Part shown: piece by piece, positions 38,953 through 47,551 of the stretch
How the letters are laid out: each line of letters opens with the position of its first letter
Numbering within the stretch: the stretch's first letter is position 1
DNA from: Chryseolinea soli
GTDB lineage: Bacteria > Bacteroidota > Bacteroidia > Cytophagales > Cyclobacteriaceae
Direction: 5' to 3'
DNA: 64,000 bases
Assembly: GCF_003589925.1 (NCBI RefSeq)
Contig: NZ_CP032382.1
Location: forward strand, 5,766,001-5,830,000
The notes under the pieces: model-generated
Databases searched by the model: none
What the model was told of the DNA's origin: nothing
What the model saw: the letters and a program-made list of their open reading frames with translations, nothing else
Position numbers and translations under genes: made by a program

Positions 38953-40383
38953 ATGGAAATGCAAAAGAACCTCAGCGCTGAATTACCACACCAACCCGCG
39001 CAGTCTTTCTGGGCTGCACTCAAAGATGCCATCGCAGGATCGGAGGCGGACTACACGTCCATACCCCTTAAAAGAGCCATCTTGCTGCTGGCCGTTCCCA
39101 TGATCCTGGAGCTCGTCATGGAGTCTACGTTCGCGGTGGTGGACATCTACTTCGTCGGCAAACTGGGCGCCTCGGCTGTAGCTACTGTAGGACTTACGGA
39201 GACTTATTTGTTTCTATTATATTCCATCGCCATGGGCTTGGCCATGGCGGTTACCGCCATCGTTGCGCGACGAATAGGGGAGAAGAATAGAGAGGAAGCG
39301 GGAAAGGCAGCTGTTCAATCCATCTTTCTGGCGGTGTTGTGTTCGGTACCCTTTTCTATCGCGGGCCTTTTCTTTGCCAAAGATCTGTTGAAACTCATGG
39401 GAGGAGATGCGTGGGCGATCGAAGAGGGATATCGCTATACACAATGGATGTTGGGGGGCAACGCCATCATCGTGCTGTTGTTTGTGATCAACGCGATCTT
39501 TCGCGGCGGCGGAGATGCGGCGATCGCCATGCGCGTGCTTTGGATCGCCAATGGTATTAACATTGTCCTGGTCCCCGTTCTGATCAATGGCCTGGGACCT
39601 TTCCCTGCGCTGGGCATACAAGGGGCAGCGATCGCTACCAGCATCGGCCGTGGCACCGGCGTGATCATCCAACTATGGGCGCTCTTCCGCAGTGGTAAAC
39701 ATATCCAGGTTAAACTTTCACAAGTCTACTGGGATGCAAAAGTGGCGCTGGGCATTATAAAAACTTCCCTGGGTGGAGTAGGACAGATGATCGTCAGCAT
39801 GACCTCGTGGATCTTCCTGATGCGGATCCTTTCCGATGTGGGTAGCGAGGCCGTTGCAGGTTCCACGATCGCCCTGCGCATCATGATGTTTACCCTAATG
39901 CCCGCTTGGGGCTTATCCAATGCCGCAGCAACGCTCGTCGGCCAGAACTTGGGTGCAGGCCACGCCGAGCGGGCCGAGTCTTCTGTTTGGAAGATCGGTG
40001 TGTATAACATGGTGTTCCTGGTGGGCGTGTCGGCGATTTACTTTTTTTATAACGAATCATTAGTGAAGATCTTTAGCGATGACCCCCAGGTGATTCGTAT
40101 CGGGGCGGAATGGCTGCGGATCCTTTCCTATTCTTATTTTGTCTACGGCTGGTGGATGGTTTCCGTACAGGCTTTCAACGGCGCTGGCGATACGAAAACA
40201 CCAACCAAGATCAACGTCGTGTTTTTCTGGCTGATCCAGATCCCTTTGTGCTACCTGCTGGCCGTCAAACTAAATTGGGCACATTCCGGTGTGTTCTGGG
40301 GCGTATTCGTTTCAGAAACTTCCGTGGGACTCTTCACGCTGTGGCTTTTTTCCAAAGGAAAATGGAAGACGGTTAAGGTCTGA
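38953..40383 (+). CDS. MATE family efflux transporter
   Basis: This 476-residue inner-membrane exporter has twelve helices and uses Na+ or H+ gradients to expel drugs or metabolites. Segments typical of the family are PMILELVMESTFAVVDIYFV in helix 1, LGASAVATVGLTE, AMAVTAIVARRIGEKN, and the mirrored half LSNAAATLVGQNLGAGH. About 40 residues of hydrophilic leader precede helix 1. The gene has its own upstream region with a possible palindromic operator. Confidence 0.93.
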   Translation: MEMQKNLSAELPHQPAQSFWAALKDAIAGSEADYTSIPLKRAILLLAVPMILELVMESTFAVVDIYFVGKLGASAVATVGLTETYLFLLYSIAMGLAMAVTAIVARRIGEKNREEAGKAAVQSIFLAVLCSVPFSIAGLFFAKDLLKLMGGDAWAIEEGYRYTQWMLGGNAIIVLLFVINAIFRGGGDAAIAMRVLWIANGINIVLVPVLINGLGPFPALGIQGAAIATSIGRGTGVIIQLWALFRSGKHIQVKLSQVYWDAKVALGIIKTSLGGVGQMIVSMTSWIFLMRILSDVGSEAVAGSTIALRIMMFTLMPAWGLSNAAATLVGQNLGAGHAERAESSVWKIGVYNMVFLVGVSAIYFFYNESLVKIFSDDPQVIRIGAEWLRILSYSYFVYGWWMVSVQAFNGAGDTKTPTKINVVFFWLIQIPLCYLLAVKLNWAHSGVFWGVFVSETSVGLFTLWLFSKGKWKTVKV

Positions 40384-40499
40384 AATCACAGAAAGACTTT
40401 TTGGTCACGCAACACCATTGAAATAGCCGGCGAGGAACTGTGCTGTTGGTCAGGATAGTCTGTCCCAAATTGCTTATTTTGGGATCAAGTCCCCAGGTT

Positions 40500-41918
40500 A
40501 TGAGAAAGCAAACGCTGCTGCTAAGTCTATTGTTGTTATTTGGAGTTGACACCGCCTGGTGCCAACAACCGGCAAAGAAACCCAACGTGATCGTGTTGAC
40601 CGACATCGAAGCCGATCCCGACGACACGCAGTCGCTGATTCGGTTTCTGCTCTATTCGAATCAATGGAACGTTGAAGGATTGATCGCCACAACATCGATC
40701 CACCAGAAGTTGACCGTTGCTCCCGAATCGATCGCCAGGGTCCTGGAGGCCTACAAGCGGGTACTGCTCTATCTCACCATACACGACCCCGGTTTTCCCA
40801 TGACCGATGTGTTGATGGCGAAGATAAAAAGCGGGCTGCCGGTTTACGGTATGGCGGGCGTTGGAAAAGGGAAGGATTCGCCCGGATCGGATTGGATCGT
40901 AAACATTTTGGAGCGGCCCGACAACGACCCGGTTTGGTTCTCGGTATGGGGCGGCCCCAACACGCTCGCGCAGGCGCTGTGGAAAATCAAGGAAGAGAAA
41001 CAACCCGCGGAAGCCGCGCGGATCTTCAAAAAAGTCCGCGTCTACACCATTTCAGATCAGGATGACAGCGGACCGTGGATCCGGAAAAATTTTCCCGACA
41101 TTTTTTATGTCGTCACACCCGGATACAACTACACCAACGCCACCTGGCTTGGGATGGCCTTTCCGTCGCCGGGAAGCAACACGGAGGTCACCTCCAACAA
41201 ATGGCTGGCCGAAAATATCCAGCAAGGCCATGGCCCGCTGGGCGCCGCCTATCCCGACGTGGCCTATGGCATGGAAGGAGACACACCGGCTTTTCTGAAC
41301 CTGATCGATAATGGCCTGAGCGATCCCGAGCACCCGAATTTCGGAGGCTGGGGTGGACGCTATGAATATTATCTTCCCGCGTTCACCGATTCGAACGTAG
41401 GCCCATTCAAGCGGGCGAACTGGCCGAAGGACGAACCCGAAACCCGGCCCATCTGGACGAACGCTTCCGACTCCGTGCTTTCGGCGCTCGATAAGAAGGT
41501 CCACTTCGGCAACCGGGAAACGATCTGGCGATGGCGGGAAGAATATCAAAACGATTTTGCCGCCAGGATCTGCTGGACCTCAAAAGATTTCACCGCCTGC
41601 AATCACCCGCCCATACCCAAGCTTGACCATGGCGACAAACTCACCGTGAAATCAGGAGAGCAATTTTATCTTTCTGCAAAAGGGTCGAAAGATCCCGACG
41701 GCGACTCGATGAGTTATTATTGGTTTTGTTACCCCGAAGCAGGAACGTACAGGGGTACCGTGAGCTTCAGGCCCTATGCCCCCAATTTGTATCGTCTCCC
41801 CGTTACCGCACCCGTTGTGAAGAAGGCCGAAACCCTTCACTTTATTCTCAAGGTTTCCGATAAAGGTTCGCCTGCGCTCACACGGTATAAACGGGTGATC
41901 GTTACGGTTGAACCTTGA
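40500..41918 (+). CDS. Secreted DUF1593 (nucleoside hydrolase-like) protein
   Basis: This 472-residue exported protein has a Sec signal (MRKQTLLLSLLLLFGVDTAW) and the DUF1593 domain: NVIVLTDIEADPDDTQSLIR (the nucleoside-hydrolase-like DxDPDD pattern), FLLYSNQWNVEGLIATTS and WFSVWGGPNTLAQAL. The C-terminus (about residues 380-472) is an Ig-like beta domain (LTVKSGEQFYLSAKGSKDPDGDSM). Homologues are often in polysaccharide utilisation loci and may cleave glycosidic or glyco-peptide bonds. The start at 40500 puts the signal peptide at the N-terminus. Confidence 0.88.
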   Translation: MRKQTLLLSLLLLFGVDTAWCQQPAKKPNVIVLTDIEADPDDTQSLIRFLLYSNQWNVEGLIATTSIHQKLTVAPESIARVLEAYKRVLLYLTIHDPGFPMTDVLMAKIKSGLPVYGMAGVGKGKDSPGSDWIVNILERPDNDPVWFSVWGGPNTLAQALWKIKEEKQPAEAARIFKKVRVYTISDQDDSGPWIRKNFPDIFYVVTPGYNYTNATWLGMAFPSPGSNTEVTSNKWLAENIQQGHGPLGAAYPDVAYGMEGDTPAFLNLIDNGLSDPEHPNFGGWGGRYEYYLPAFTDSNVGPFKRANWPKDEPETRPIWTNASDSVLSALDKKVHFGNRETIWRWREEYQNDFAARICWTSKDFTACNHPPIPKLDHGDKLTVKSGEQFYLSAKGSKDPDGDSMSYYWFCYPEAGTYRGTVSFRPYAPNLYRLPVTAPVVKKAETLHFILKVSDKGSPALTRYKRVIVTVEP

Positions 41919-42113
41919 GTTAGGATGGACGCCCAGCAGACAACCATGGGCACCTACACCGATGTTAGAAAAGTATCGGTTTTGAGAAGAATAGATGTAG
42001 CCATCCTGCCGCCATCTCTGTTACTTTGATCTTTGCGGATGGACAACAGCGCTCGTGCTGACGCCGGCCTTGAAGCTCCTTTTATCCGCCAATACAACCG
42101 CTATCGTAAATCC

Positions 42114-44207
42114 ATGACGAATTCACGCATAAAACGGCTGCTCAGCGGCTGCCTCTCGTTGGCCTTCCTTTGGGCTTGTTCCCCCGACAAACAAAACACC
42201 GCTTCGACCTGGCCCACGTTCGGTCATGATGTTTCCAACAGCAAGTTCTCCGCGCTCACAGCCATCGACACGGCGAATGTCACGCAGTTGAAGGAGGCCT
42301 GGCGTTTTGAAGATAGTACAGATGGAGGTGGGGTCTACTTCAATCCCGTGATGATGGACAACCGTGTCATCGGCCTGATGCCTTCCAACAAACTGGTGGC
42401 CATGGATGCCGCTACCGGAAAGCGGTTGTGGGAATTTGCACCAGACTCATCCGACATCTCCAACTGGTCGAAGGGAATGACCTACCACGCGGGTAACCCT
42501 GACCGTATCTTTCTCATTTCCGGTGGCACGCTGTATTCCATCAACGCCGAGAATGGCACCGTCATGAAGGACTTTGGCCACAATGGACGCGTGGATTTCT
42601 ACGAAGGCCTGGAGGTGACGGATGCGATGCGTGCGCAGGTGGCCGTCTCCAGCAATGCGCCCGGAGTAGTGTATAACGATCTCTTTATCGTGGGATGCAA
42701 AGTGCCGGATGAACTCCCCTCGACACCCGGCGATATCCGCGCGTTCAATATCAACACCGGCAAGTTGGAATGGGTCTTCCACGTGATCCCGAAACCCGGC
42801 GAGTTTGGCGCCGACACGTGGAGCCCCAACGCCCGCGAGCGCAACGGTGGCGCTAACTGCTGGGGCGGCATGGCGCTCGACGAAAAACGAGGCATCGTAT
42901 TCGTACCGACGGCGTCGCCTTCTTTTGATTTCTATGGAGCGGACCGCCCCGGTCAAAATCTTTTTGCCAACTGCCTGCTGGCGCTTGAGGCAAAGACAGG
43001 CAAGCGCATCTGGCATTTCCAAACGACACACCACGATCTTTGGGACCGCGACAACGGCTCGCCCCCCAATCTGGTAACCGTCAAGCGCGATGGAAAAGCG
43101 ATCGACGCCGTTGCGCTTGTCACGAAGATGGGATTTCTGTTTTTGTTCGATCGCGAAACGGGCGAATCTTTATTTGAGGTGAAGGAGGTACCGGTCGACA
43201 CGGTCAGCCGCATGCCGGGAGAGAAACCCTGGCCCACACAACCCATCCCCGTGAATCCGCCTTTCGCGCGTCAGGGATACCAGGAAAAGTTCTTTGGGGG
43301 TTCGTCGGCGTGGATCAAAGAAGAGATCGCAAAAAACAAATACAAGACCGGCATATACGAGCCCCCGTCCATGGAGGGATCGATCATTCTCCCGACGGCC
43401 CACGGTGGATCCAACTGGGGTGGAGCGGCGGTCAACCCGCAAACGAACATACTCTTTGTCAACGCCATCGACATGCCCTGGATCCTGAAGCTTACTGATC
43501 TAAAAAAAATCCGAGAGGCCAACCAGCTCAATCCTGAAATATTATACAGGACCTACTGCAGCAGTTGTCACGGTGCCGATAAAAAGGGCGGCGCCGGTCC
43601 CGATCTGACGTCGCGCGCGAAAAACTACAAGAGCGCGCAGATCGCCAGCATCCTCCGGAAAGGAGCTCCACCTATGCCCTCGTTTAAATTTCTGTCCGAA
43701 CAACAGATCGCTGCCATCGCCGCATATGTTAGGGACACGGTCGCGCAGCAGTCGTTCGAAACCGCCGGCATTCCGGAGAACAATGAACCGTATGGCTTCA
43801 ATGGCTACAACTTTTACCTGGATCCCGAAAATCATCCCGCCATCGCTCCGCCGTTTGGCACCCTGACGGCCATCGATCTGAACACCGGCAACATCGTGTG
43901 GCAGGTCCCGCTCGGCGAGGACCTGCGATTCAAAAAGATGGGCATTCCAAATTCCGGCACCTTCAACCGCGGCGGCGGAATTGCCACCGCCGGAGGACTG
44001 ATCTTCATTGGCGCGACAGACGACAACATGCTGCGCGCGTTTGATCAGAGGACAGGGAAAGTGCTATGGGAATATCAATTGCCGGGCATGGCCAGTTCGA
44101 TACCTTCTACTTATGCCATTGGCAATAAGCAATACGTCGTGGTGTCGGTGAATGGTGAGCAGGCGAATAATTTCAAAGGGGGGTATATTGCTTTTGCGAT
44201 TCCGTAG
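42114..44207 (+). CDS. PQQ-dependent dehydrogenase lipoprotein with internal cytochrome c domain
   Basis: This 697-residue quinoprotein is probably periplasmic, anchored by a lipoprotein signal (acylated Cys22 in AFLWACSPDKQ). It has an eight-bladed PQQ propeller with tryptophan docking repeats such as TGKRLWEFAP and TGNIVWQVPLG. A c-type haem domain is inserted near the end of the propeller, with the haem motif CSSCH at residues 482-486 and a likely axial Met521 (PPMPSF). After it the propeller resumes (FGTLTAIDLNTGN). It oxidises an alcohol or sugar and passes electrons through its own haem. The paralogue at 61065-62987 lacks the insert. The ATG at 42114 is chosen for the signal. Confidence 0.92.
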   Translation: MTNSRIKRLLSGCLSLAFLWACSPDKQNTASTWPTFGHDVSNSKFSALTAIDTANVTQLKEAWRFEDSTDGGGVYFNPVMMDNRVIGLMPSNKLVAMDAATGKRLWEFAPDSSDISNWSKGMTYHAGNPDRIFLISGGTLYSINAENGTVMKDFGHNGRVDFYEGLEVTDAMRAQVAVSSNAPGVVYNDLFIVGCKVPDELPSTPGDIRAFNINTGKLEWVFHVIPKPGEFGADTWSPNARERNGGANCWGGMALDEKRGIVFVPTASPSFDFYGADRPGQNLFANCLLALEAKTGKRIWHFQTTHHDLWDRDNGSPPNLVTVKRDGKAIDAVALVTKMGFLFLFDRETGESLFEVKEVPVDTVSRMPGEKPWPTQPIPVNPPFARQGYQEKFFGGSSAWIKEEIAKNKYKTGIYEPPSMEGSIILPTAHGGSNWGGAAVNPQTNILFVNAIDMPWILKLTDLKKIREANQLNPEILYRTYCSSCHGADKKGGAGPDLTSRAKNYKSAQIASILRKGAPPMPSFKFLSEQQIAAIAAYVRDTVAQQSFETAGIPENNEPYGFNGYNFYLDPENHPAIAPPFGTLTAIDLNTGNIVWQVPLGEDLRFKKMGIPNSGTFNRGGGIATAGGLIFIGATDDNMLRAFDQRTGKVLWEYQLPGMASSIPSTYAIGNKQYVVVSVNGEQANNFKGGYIAFAIP

Positions 44208-44242
44208 GACTTCAGGGTTCCCAATTTTAAGGCGGCTCGTAG

Positions 44243-44272
44243 TTCCCTGTTGAACAAGAGATCAACAGGGAA
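44243..44272. terminator. Bidirectional terminator-like hairpin
   Basis: Perfect 11-bp arms TTCCCTGTTGA (44243-44253) and TCAACAGGGAA (44262-44272) enclose an 8-nt loop. It lies between the convergent genes ending at 44207 and 44293. T-runs are short, so it may act as an mRNA stabiliser as much as a terminator. Confidence 0.7.
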
Positions 44273-44292
44273 GAATATACGCAGAGGCTACT

Positions 44293-44655
44293 TCAAGCAT
44301 GCCCGATGATCTTCTTCCGATGTTGCTCTCCCCATTTGTGCATAGCCACAATCACGTCGGTTAGTGTTTTGCTATAGGGGGTGAGCGCATACTCGACCGT
44401 AACGGGTCGGGTGTCACAAACCGTCCGGCTCACCAGCCCATTCATCTCGAGTTCTTGCAGCTCCTTTGACAAGATCCTCGGTGTAATTCCTGCTTCTCTC
44501 GACAATTCCCTGAACCTCTTTTTTCCATCCCGCAGTGTGGAGATGAGGATGAGCTTCCATTTTCCACCCACGACATCGAGCGTGTCCCGCAACGCGAGTC
44601 TTGCTTTTTTACAGGATTCTGCCGTGTGCTTTTTTGTTGAAGTCTTCTTGTCCAT
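44293..44655 (-). CDS. HxlR family transcriptional regulator
   Basis: This 120-residue winged-helix regulator has the HxlR core: LRDTLDVVGGKWKLILISTL, RFRELSREAGITPRILSKEL and VEYALTPYSKTLTDVIVAM, with one Cys before the core (ESCKKARL) that could be a redox sensor. It is divergent from the DoxX-like and NmrA-like genes, which it probably controls. Directly upstream of its ATG is an array of seven 18-bp repeats. Confidence 0.92.
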   Translation of the reverse strand: MDKKTSTKKHTAESCKKARLALRDTLDVVGGKWKLILISTLRDGKKRFRELSREAGITPRILSKELQELEMNGLVSRTVCDTRPVTVEYALTPYSKTLTDVIVAMHKWGEQHRKKIIGHA

Positions 44656-44780
44656 AGTATTCTTTTTGTAGGAAATATTCTTCTGTAATCAGTATCTTTT
44701 TTGTAACTACTATCCTTTTTGTAATCAGTATTCTTTTTGTAACCAGTATTTTTATTGTAACCGGTATCCTTTATGTAACA
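44656..44780. repeat. Seven tandem 18-bp repeats in the hxlR-doxX control region
   Basis: Seven units of consensus AGTATYCTTTTTGTAAYC run head to tail with no spacer: 44656-44673, 44674-44690 (17 bp), 44691-44708, 44709-44726, 44727-44744, 44745-44762 and 44763-44780. The array begins one base upstream of the hxlR ATG and fills the upstream region. The constant period is three bases under two helical turns. On the minus strand it creates a fake coding frame with a six-residue period. These could be binding sites for HxlR. Confidence 0.9.
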
Positions 44781-44806
44781 GATCACCAATGTACATCGTG
44801 CCGCTG

Positions 44807-44814
44807 TAGCTTTG
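44807..44814 (+). promoter_or_regulatory. -7 element of the DoxX-like gene promoter
   Basis: TAGCTTTG matches the Bacteroidota TAnnTTTG -7 element exactly, 22 bp before the ATG at 44836. I see no good -33 element 20 bp upstream, so activation or an atypical promoter is possible. Confidence 0.55.
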
Positions 44815-44835
44815 TGTTACAAATCTAAAAAAAGA

Positions 44836-45225
44836 ATGATATCACAAAAAGCGACTGCGATTACGGGCTGGATTCTTACCATCCTCTTGGCTTTTCTATT
44901 TTCGATGAGCGCCCTCATGAAATTAACCCTTAACGAAACGGGGCTCGTGCAGGCCTCCGCATTGGGTATAGAAGCCGGCACGTTTCGAATGATAGGGGTC
45001 ATCGAAATTTTATCCGTGATCCTCTTTGTCGTGCCGCGCACCGGAGTGGCAGGTGCCCTTTTGCTTATTGCTTATATGGGCGGAGCCATTGCTACCCACG
45101 TGCAACACCAGCAATCCGTTGCAGGCGTTGTATTGATAGAAGTTTTGATCTGGCTTACGGCCAGCCTTCGATTCCCTGAATTGGGACGACGATTGATCCG
45201 CTATGGAGAAAAGAATTTAGGTTAA
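44836..45225 (+). CDS. DoxX-like membrane protein
   Basis: This 129-residue protein has four membrane helices with the DoxX-like layout: TGWILTILLAFLFSMSALMK; TFRMIGVIEILSVILFVVP; AGALLLIAYMGGAIATHV; and VVLIEVLIWLTASLRF. The ATG at 44836 follows an A-rich leader. The NmrA-like gene follows after 14 bp, giving a two-gene operon divergent from hxlR. Function unknown; such sets often respond to quinone or thiol stress. Confidence 0.88.
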   Translation: MISQKATAITGWILTILLAFLFSMSALMKLTLNETGLVQASALGIEAGTFRMIGVIEILSVILFVVPRTGVAGALLLIAYMGGAIATHVQHQQSVAGVVLIEVLIWLTASLRFPELGRRLIRYGEKNLG

Positions 45226-45239
45226 TAAATAGTAAAACG

Positions 45240-46160
45240 ATGAGCGCAAAGAAAGTAGTCGTAGCCGGTGCCACGGGTTCACTCGGCAGTAAAATCGTAA
45301 AAGCCTTGTTGGAACGAGGTGCTGAGGTAACGGCGATGGTAAGAGCCACGAGCAAGCGAAGTAAACTCGAGGAGATGGGGGTTAAGCATTTTGTCGTCGG
45401 GGACATGATGGACAACGCCTCGTTGCGGGAAGCGCTTTCACCAGGACGTAAATTTGACGCCATCGTAGCGAGCGCCGCTGGCTACACCCGGCATTCGAAG
45501 AGCGACAGTACAAAAACCGATACCATGGGATATCGAAATCTGGTGGATGCGGCAAAGGAAGCAGGCATCCCGAGGTTTGTGCTGATCTCCATTCTGGAGA
45601 GTGACAAGGCAGTGACCGTGCCACATTTTCACAATAAATACCTGACGGAAAAATACCTGGCCGAAAAGCAGCAACCCTTCGTCGCCTTGAGGCCCGGTGC
45701 TTTTTTCGACTGGGCCGATGATTTCATGCTTCGCAAAATAAAAAAGGGAATTGTTCCCATGTTCTTTGATAATGTGGATTATGGAACGATCTACACGCCC
45801 GACCTGGCCCGGTATGCTGCCATTGCAGCTACTTCGTTACCCGAGTCCGAAGTGAACACCGCCATTGATGTAGGTTGGGCTACACCGGTCAATGGAGACA
45901 CGCTCGCAGCAGCCTTCGAAAAGGTGCTCAGAAAGCCGATGTTGGCAAAGGCCGTGGTGCCCGCTTTTGTAATTAAGGCGATCGCACCGATCTTCGCCAT
46001 GTTCAGTCATAACATGAAGGATATGCTGGAAATGGTAAAATGGGTCAATACCGGCGTGTACGTGAGCCGAAACACGGAAAGACAGAAGAAACTCTTTGGC
46101 GATCTGCCGACGATTGAAGAAGCTATCACACGGTATTGCAGAGACCGGCATTTGATCTAA
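45240..46160 (+). CDS. NmrA-like atypical short-chain dehydrogenase
   Basis: This 306-residue NAD(P)-binding protein has the glycine motif VVAGATGSLGSKIVKALLER at its N-terminus, then EVTAMVRATSKRSKLEEMG and VLISILESDKAVT. This is the layout of NmrA/SDR-a5-like quinone oxidoreductase-type proteins. It lacks a clear YxxxK active site, which is normal for this group. It is co-transcribed with the DoxX-like gene under likely HxlR control. Confidence 0.88.
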   Translation: MSAKKVVVAGATGSLGSKIVKALLERGAEVTAMVRATSKRSKLEEMGVKHFVVGDMMDNASLREALSPGRKFDAIVASAAGYTRHSKSDSTKTDTMGYRNLVDAAKEAGIPRFVLISILESDKAVTVPHFHNKYLTEKYLAEKQQPFVALRPGAFFDWADDFMLRKIKKGIVPMFFDNVDYGTIYTPDLARYAAIAATSLPESEVNTAIDVGWATPVNGDTLAAAFEKVLRKPMLAKAVVPAFVIKAIAPIFAMFSHNMKDMLEMVKWVNTGVYVSRNTERQKKLFGDLPTIEEAITRYCRDRHLI

Positions 46161-46194
46161 GCATCATCAGGCTCAAGATGGTGACCTACTCCAG

Positions 46195-46932
46195 TCACCG
46201 TCGGGGGAATGGAATGCCGGTCACCTCATGGCACACCTTTAGAAATCTTTCCCTCAGCATCACATCGTCTGCCTCGGGATTATGACGTTTTTCCTTTCGA
46301 TGGTAAAGATAGCGACCGTTCACTTTAGCGTGATCATCATCGCTCACCGCAAGCCACGTCTGCGTCTCATAGCCTTTTTCAAGATCGTCAGGGGCACCCT
46401 GTCCACCCATCCTCGTTGGAACCCAGCCGGGATCTACGGCATTCGAATAAACACCGGTCCACTCATGGGCTACTGCCATGCATAGCATTAAAACATGCAG
46501 CTTCGAATCGGAATAGCTTATGCGATTGATGTTTGTTTTGAAGCTGTCGAGATTAGCCCGTCCCTGTAAATGCATTCCGGAGCTTAAGTAAACCAGGCGC
46601 TTCGGTTTTTGAATGAGACACGTAAGCAGATAGGGCGCTATGGTGTTGATAGCGAAGATCTCCTTCGCCGCGGTCTGATAAACTCCAGCGTTGTGAATCA
46701 CGGCATCGAAGACGCCTAGGGCATTGACCTGGTCCGCAAGATTTTTTGTCTCTTCCATACTGGACAGATCTCCCGTCAAAACATGACTTGCCCCCTCAAC
46801 TTTTTTCAAGGCTTCGCGACCGCGTGCTGCATTGCGCGCGTGCAGCACAACGTCGTGGCCCTGATTTACGAGTGCGTTTGCAGACAGCTGGCCGAGCCCG
46901 TCAGCTGATCCGGTGATAAATATTTTTGCCAT
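46195..46932 (-). CDS. Short-chain dehydrogenase/reductase
   Basis: This 245-residue cytoplasmic oxidoreductase has the cofactor motif ITGSADGLGQLSANALVNQG, an Arg after strand 2 (LHARNAARG) suggesting NADP(H), DAVIHNAGVY, YLSSGMHL for the active-site Ser, and YSDSK for the Tyr-Lys pair. The substrate is unknown. It lies 49 bp downstream of a cupin gene on the same strand, so the two probably form an operon. Confidence 0.92.
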   Translation of the reverse strand: MAKIFITGSADGLGQLSANALVNQGHDVVLHARNAARGREALKKVEGASHVLTGDLSSMEETKNLADQVNALGVFDAVIHNAGVYQTAAKEIFAINTIAPYLLTCLIQKPKRLVYLSSGMHLQGRANLDSFKTNINRISYSDSKLHVLMLCMAVAHEWTGVYSNAVDPGWVPTRMGGQGAPDDLEKGYETQTWLAVSDDDHAKVNGRYLYHRKEKRHNPEADDVMLRERFLKVCHEVTGIPFPRR

Positions 46933-46981
46933 CTGACTTCATGGGTTGGAGCAAGCATTTCTGAAGGCTCCGAAACCTGGT

Positions 46982-47380
46982 TCATTGTTTTTGATATTGT
47001 TCATCGGTGACTTTTTCCATCCAGTCAACCACTTTTCCGTTCAGTTGTTCCTGGACGGCGATGTGACTCATCGCGAGAGTAGGAGAGGCTCCATGCCAAT
47101 GCTTTTCGCCGGGTAAAAACCACACCACATCGCCGGGACGGATTTCTTCAACAGGACCGCCTTCGCGTTGCACCCGCCCAAGTCCTGAAACTACGATCAA
47201 CGTTTGTCCCAGGGGGTGTGTGTGCCACGCGGTTCTCGCGCCAGGCTCGAATGTCACCGTGGCCGCAGCGGCCCGCGCGTGCTCGTTGGGTTGGAACAAA
47301 GGGTCAATGCGCACAGTGCCGGTGAACCAGTCTGCCGGCCCTTTCCCGGAGGGTTGTGATCCTAATCTCTTGATCTCCAT
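46982..47380 (-). CDS. Cupin domain protein
   Basis: This 132-residue single-domain cupin has the metal-binding motif [18 protein letters not shown] and the second motif [12 protein letters not shown]. It is similar in plan to the exported cupin at 63061-63528, including a shared C-terminal pattern ([13 protein letters not shown] against VTWLERVSDEEYQ). It probably binds a metal and acts on small carbonyl compounds; homologues are called carboxymuconolactone decarboxylase-associated cupins. Confidence 0.9.
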   Translation of the reverse strand: MEIKRLGSQPSGKGPADWFTGTVRIDPLFQPNEHARAAAATVTFEPGARTAWHTHPLGQTLIVVSGLGRVQREGGPVEEIRPGDVVWFLPGEKHWHGASPTLAMSHIAVQEQLNGKVVDWMEKVTDEQYQKQ

Positions 47381-47551
47381 AATTAGTTTTTTTGAGTTAA
47401 GTGCTCTTGTTTTATAATGAAGCGGCGTGCCACTATTCGGGATTGAGTTTACACCCTAGCCAGCGCACATCATGTTCTAGCCTTGAATGCAGAGCAAAAT
47501 TAAGATAAAAGCGTTTGTTGTCATTGCCGGTTAACGGTCTGCTTTCTTGTT

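Noticed and set aside
44656..44780. CRISPR array
   Set aside because: The 18-bp units are contiguous with no spacers, and there are no cas genes.
44442..44789. Minus-strand frame with a six-residue KxDxxY-type repeat
   Set aside because: The repeat is the translation of the 18-bp iterons and the rest overlaps hxlR in another frame, so it is a product of DNA repetition and not a protein gene.
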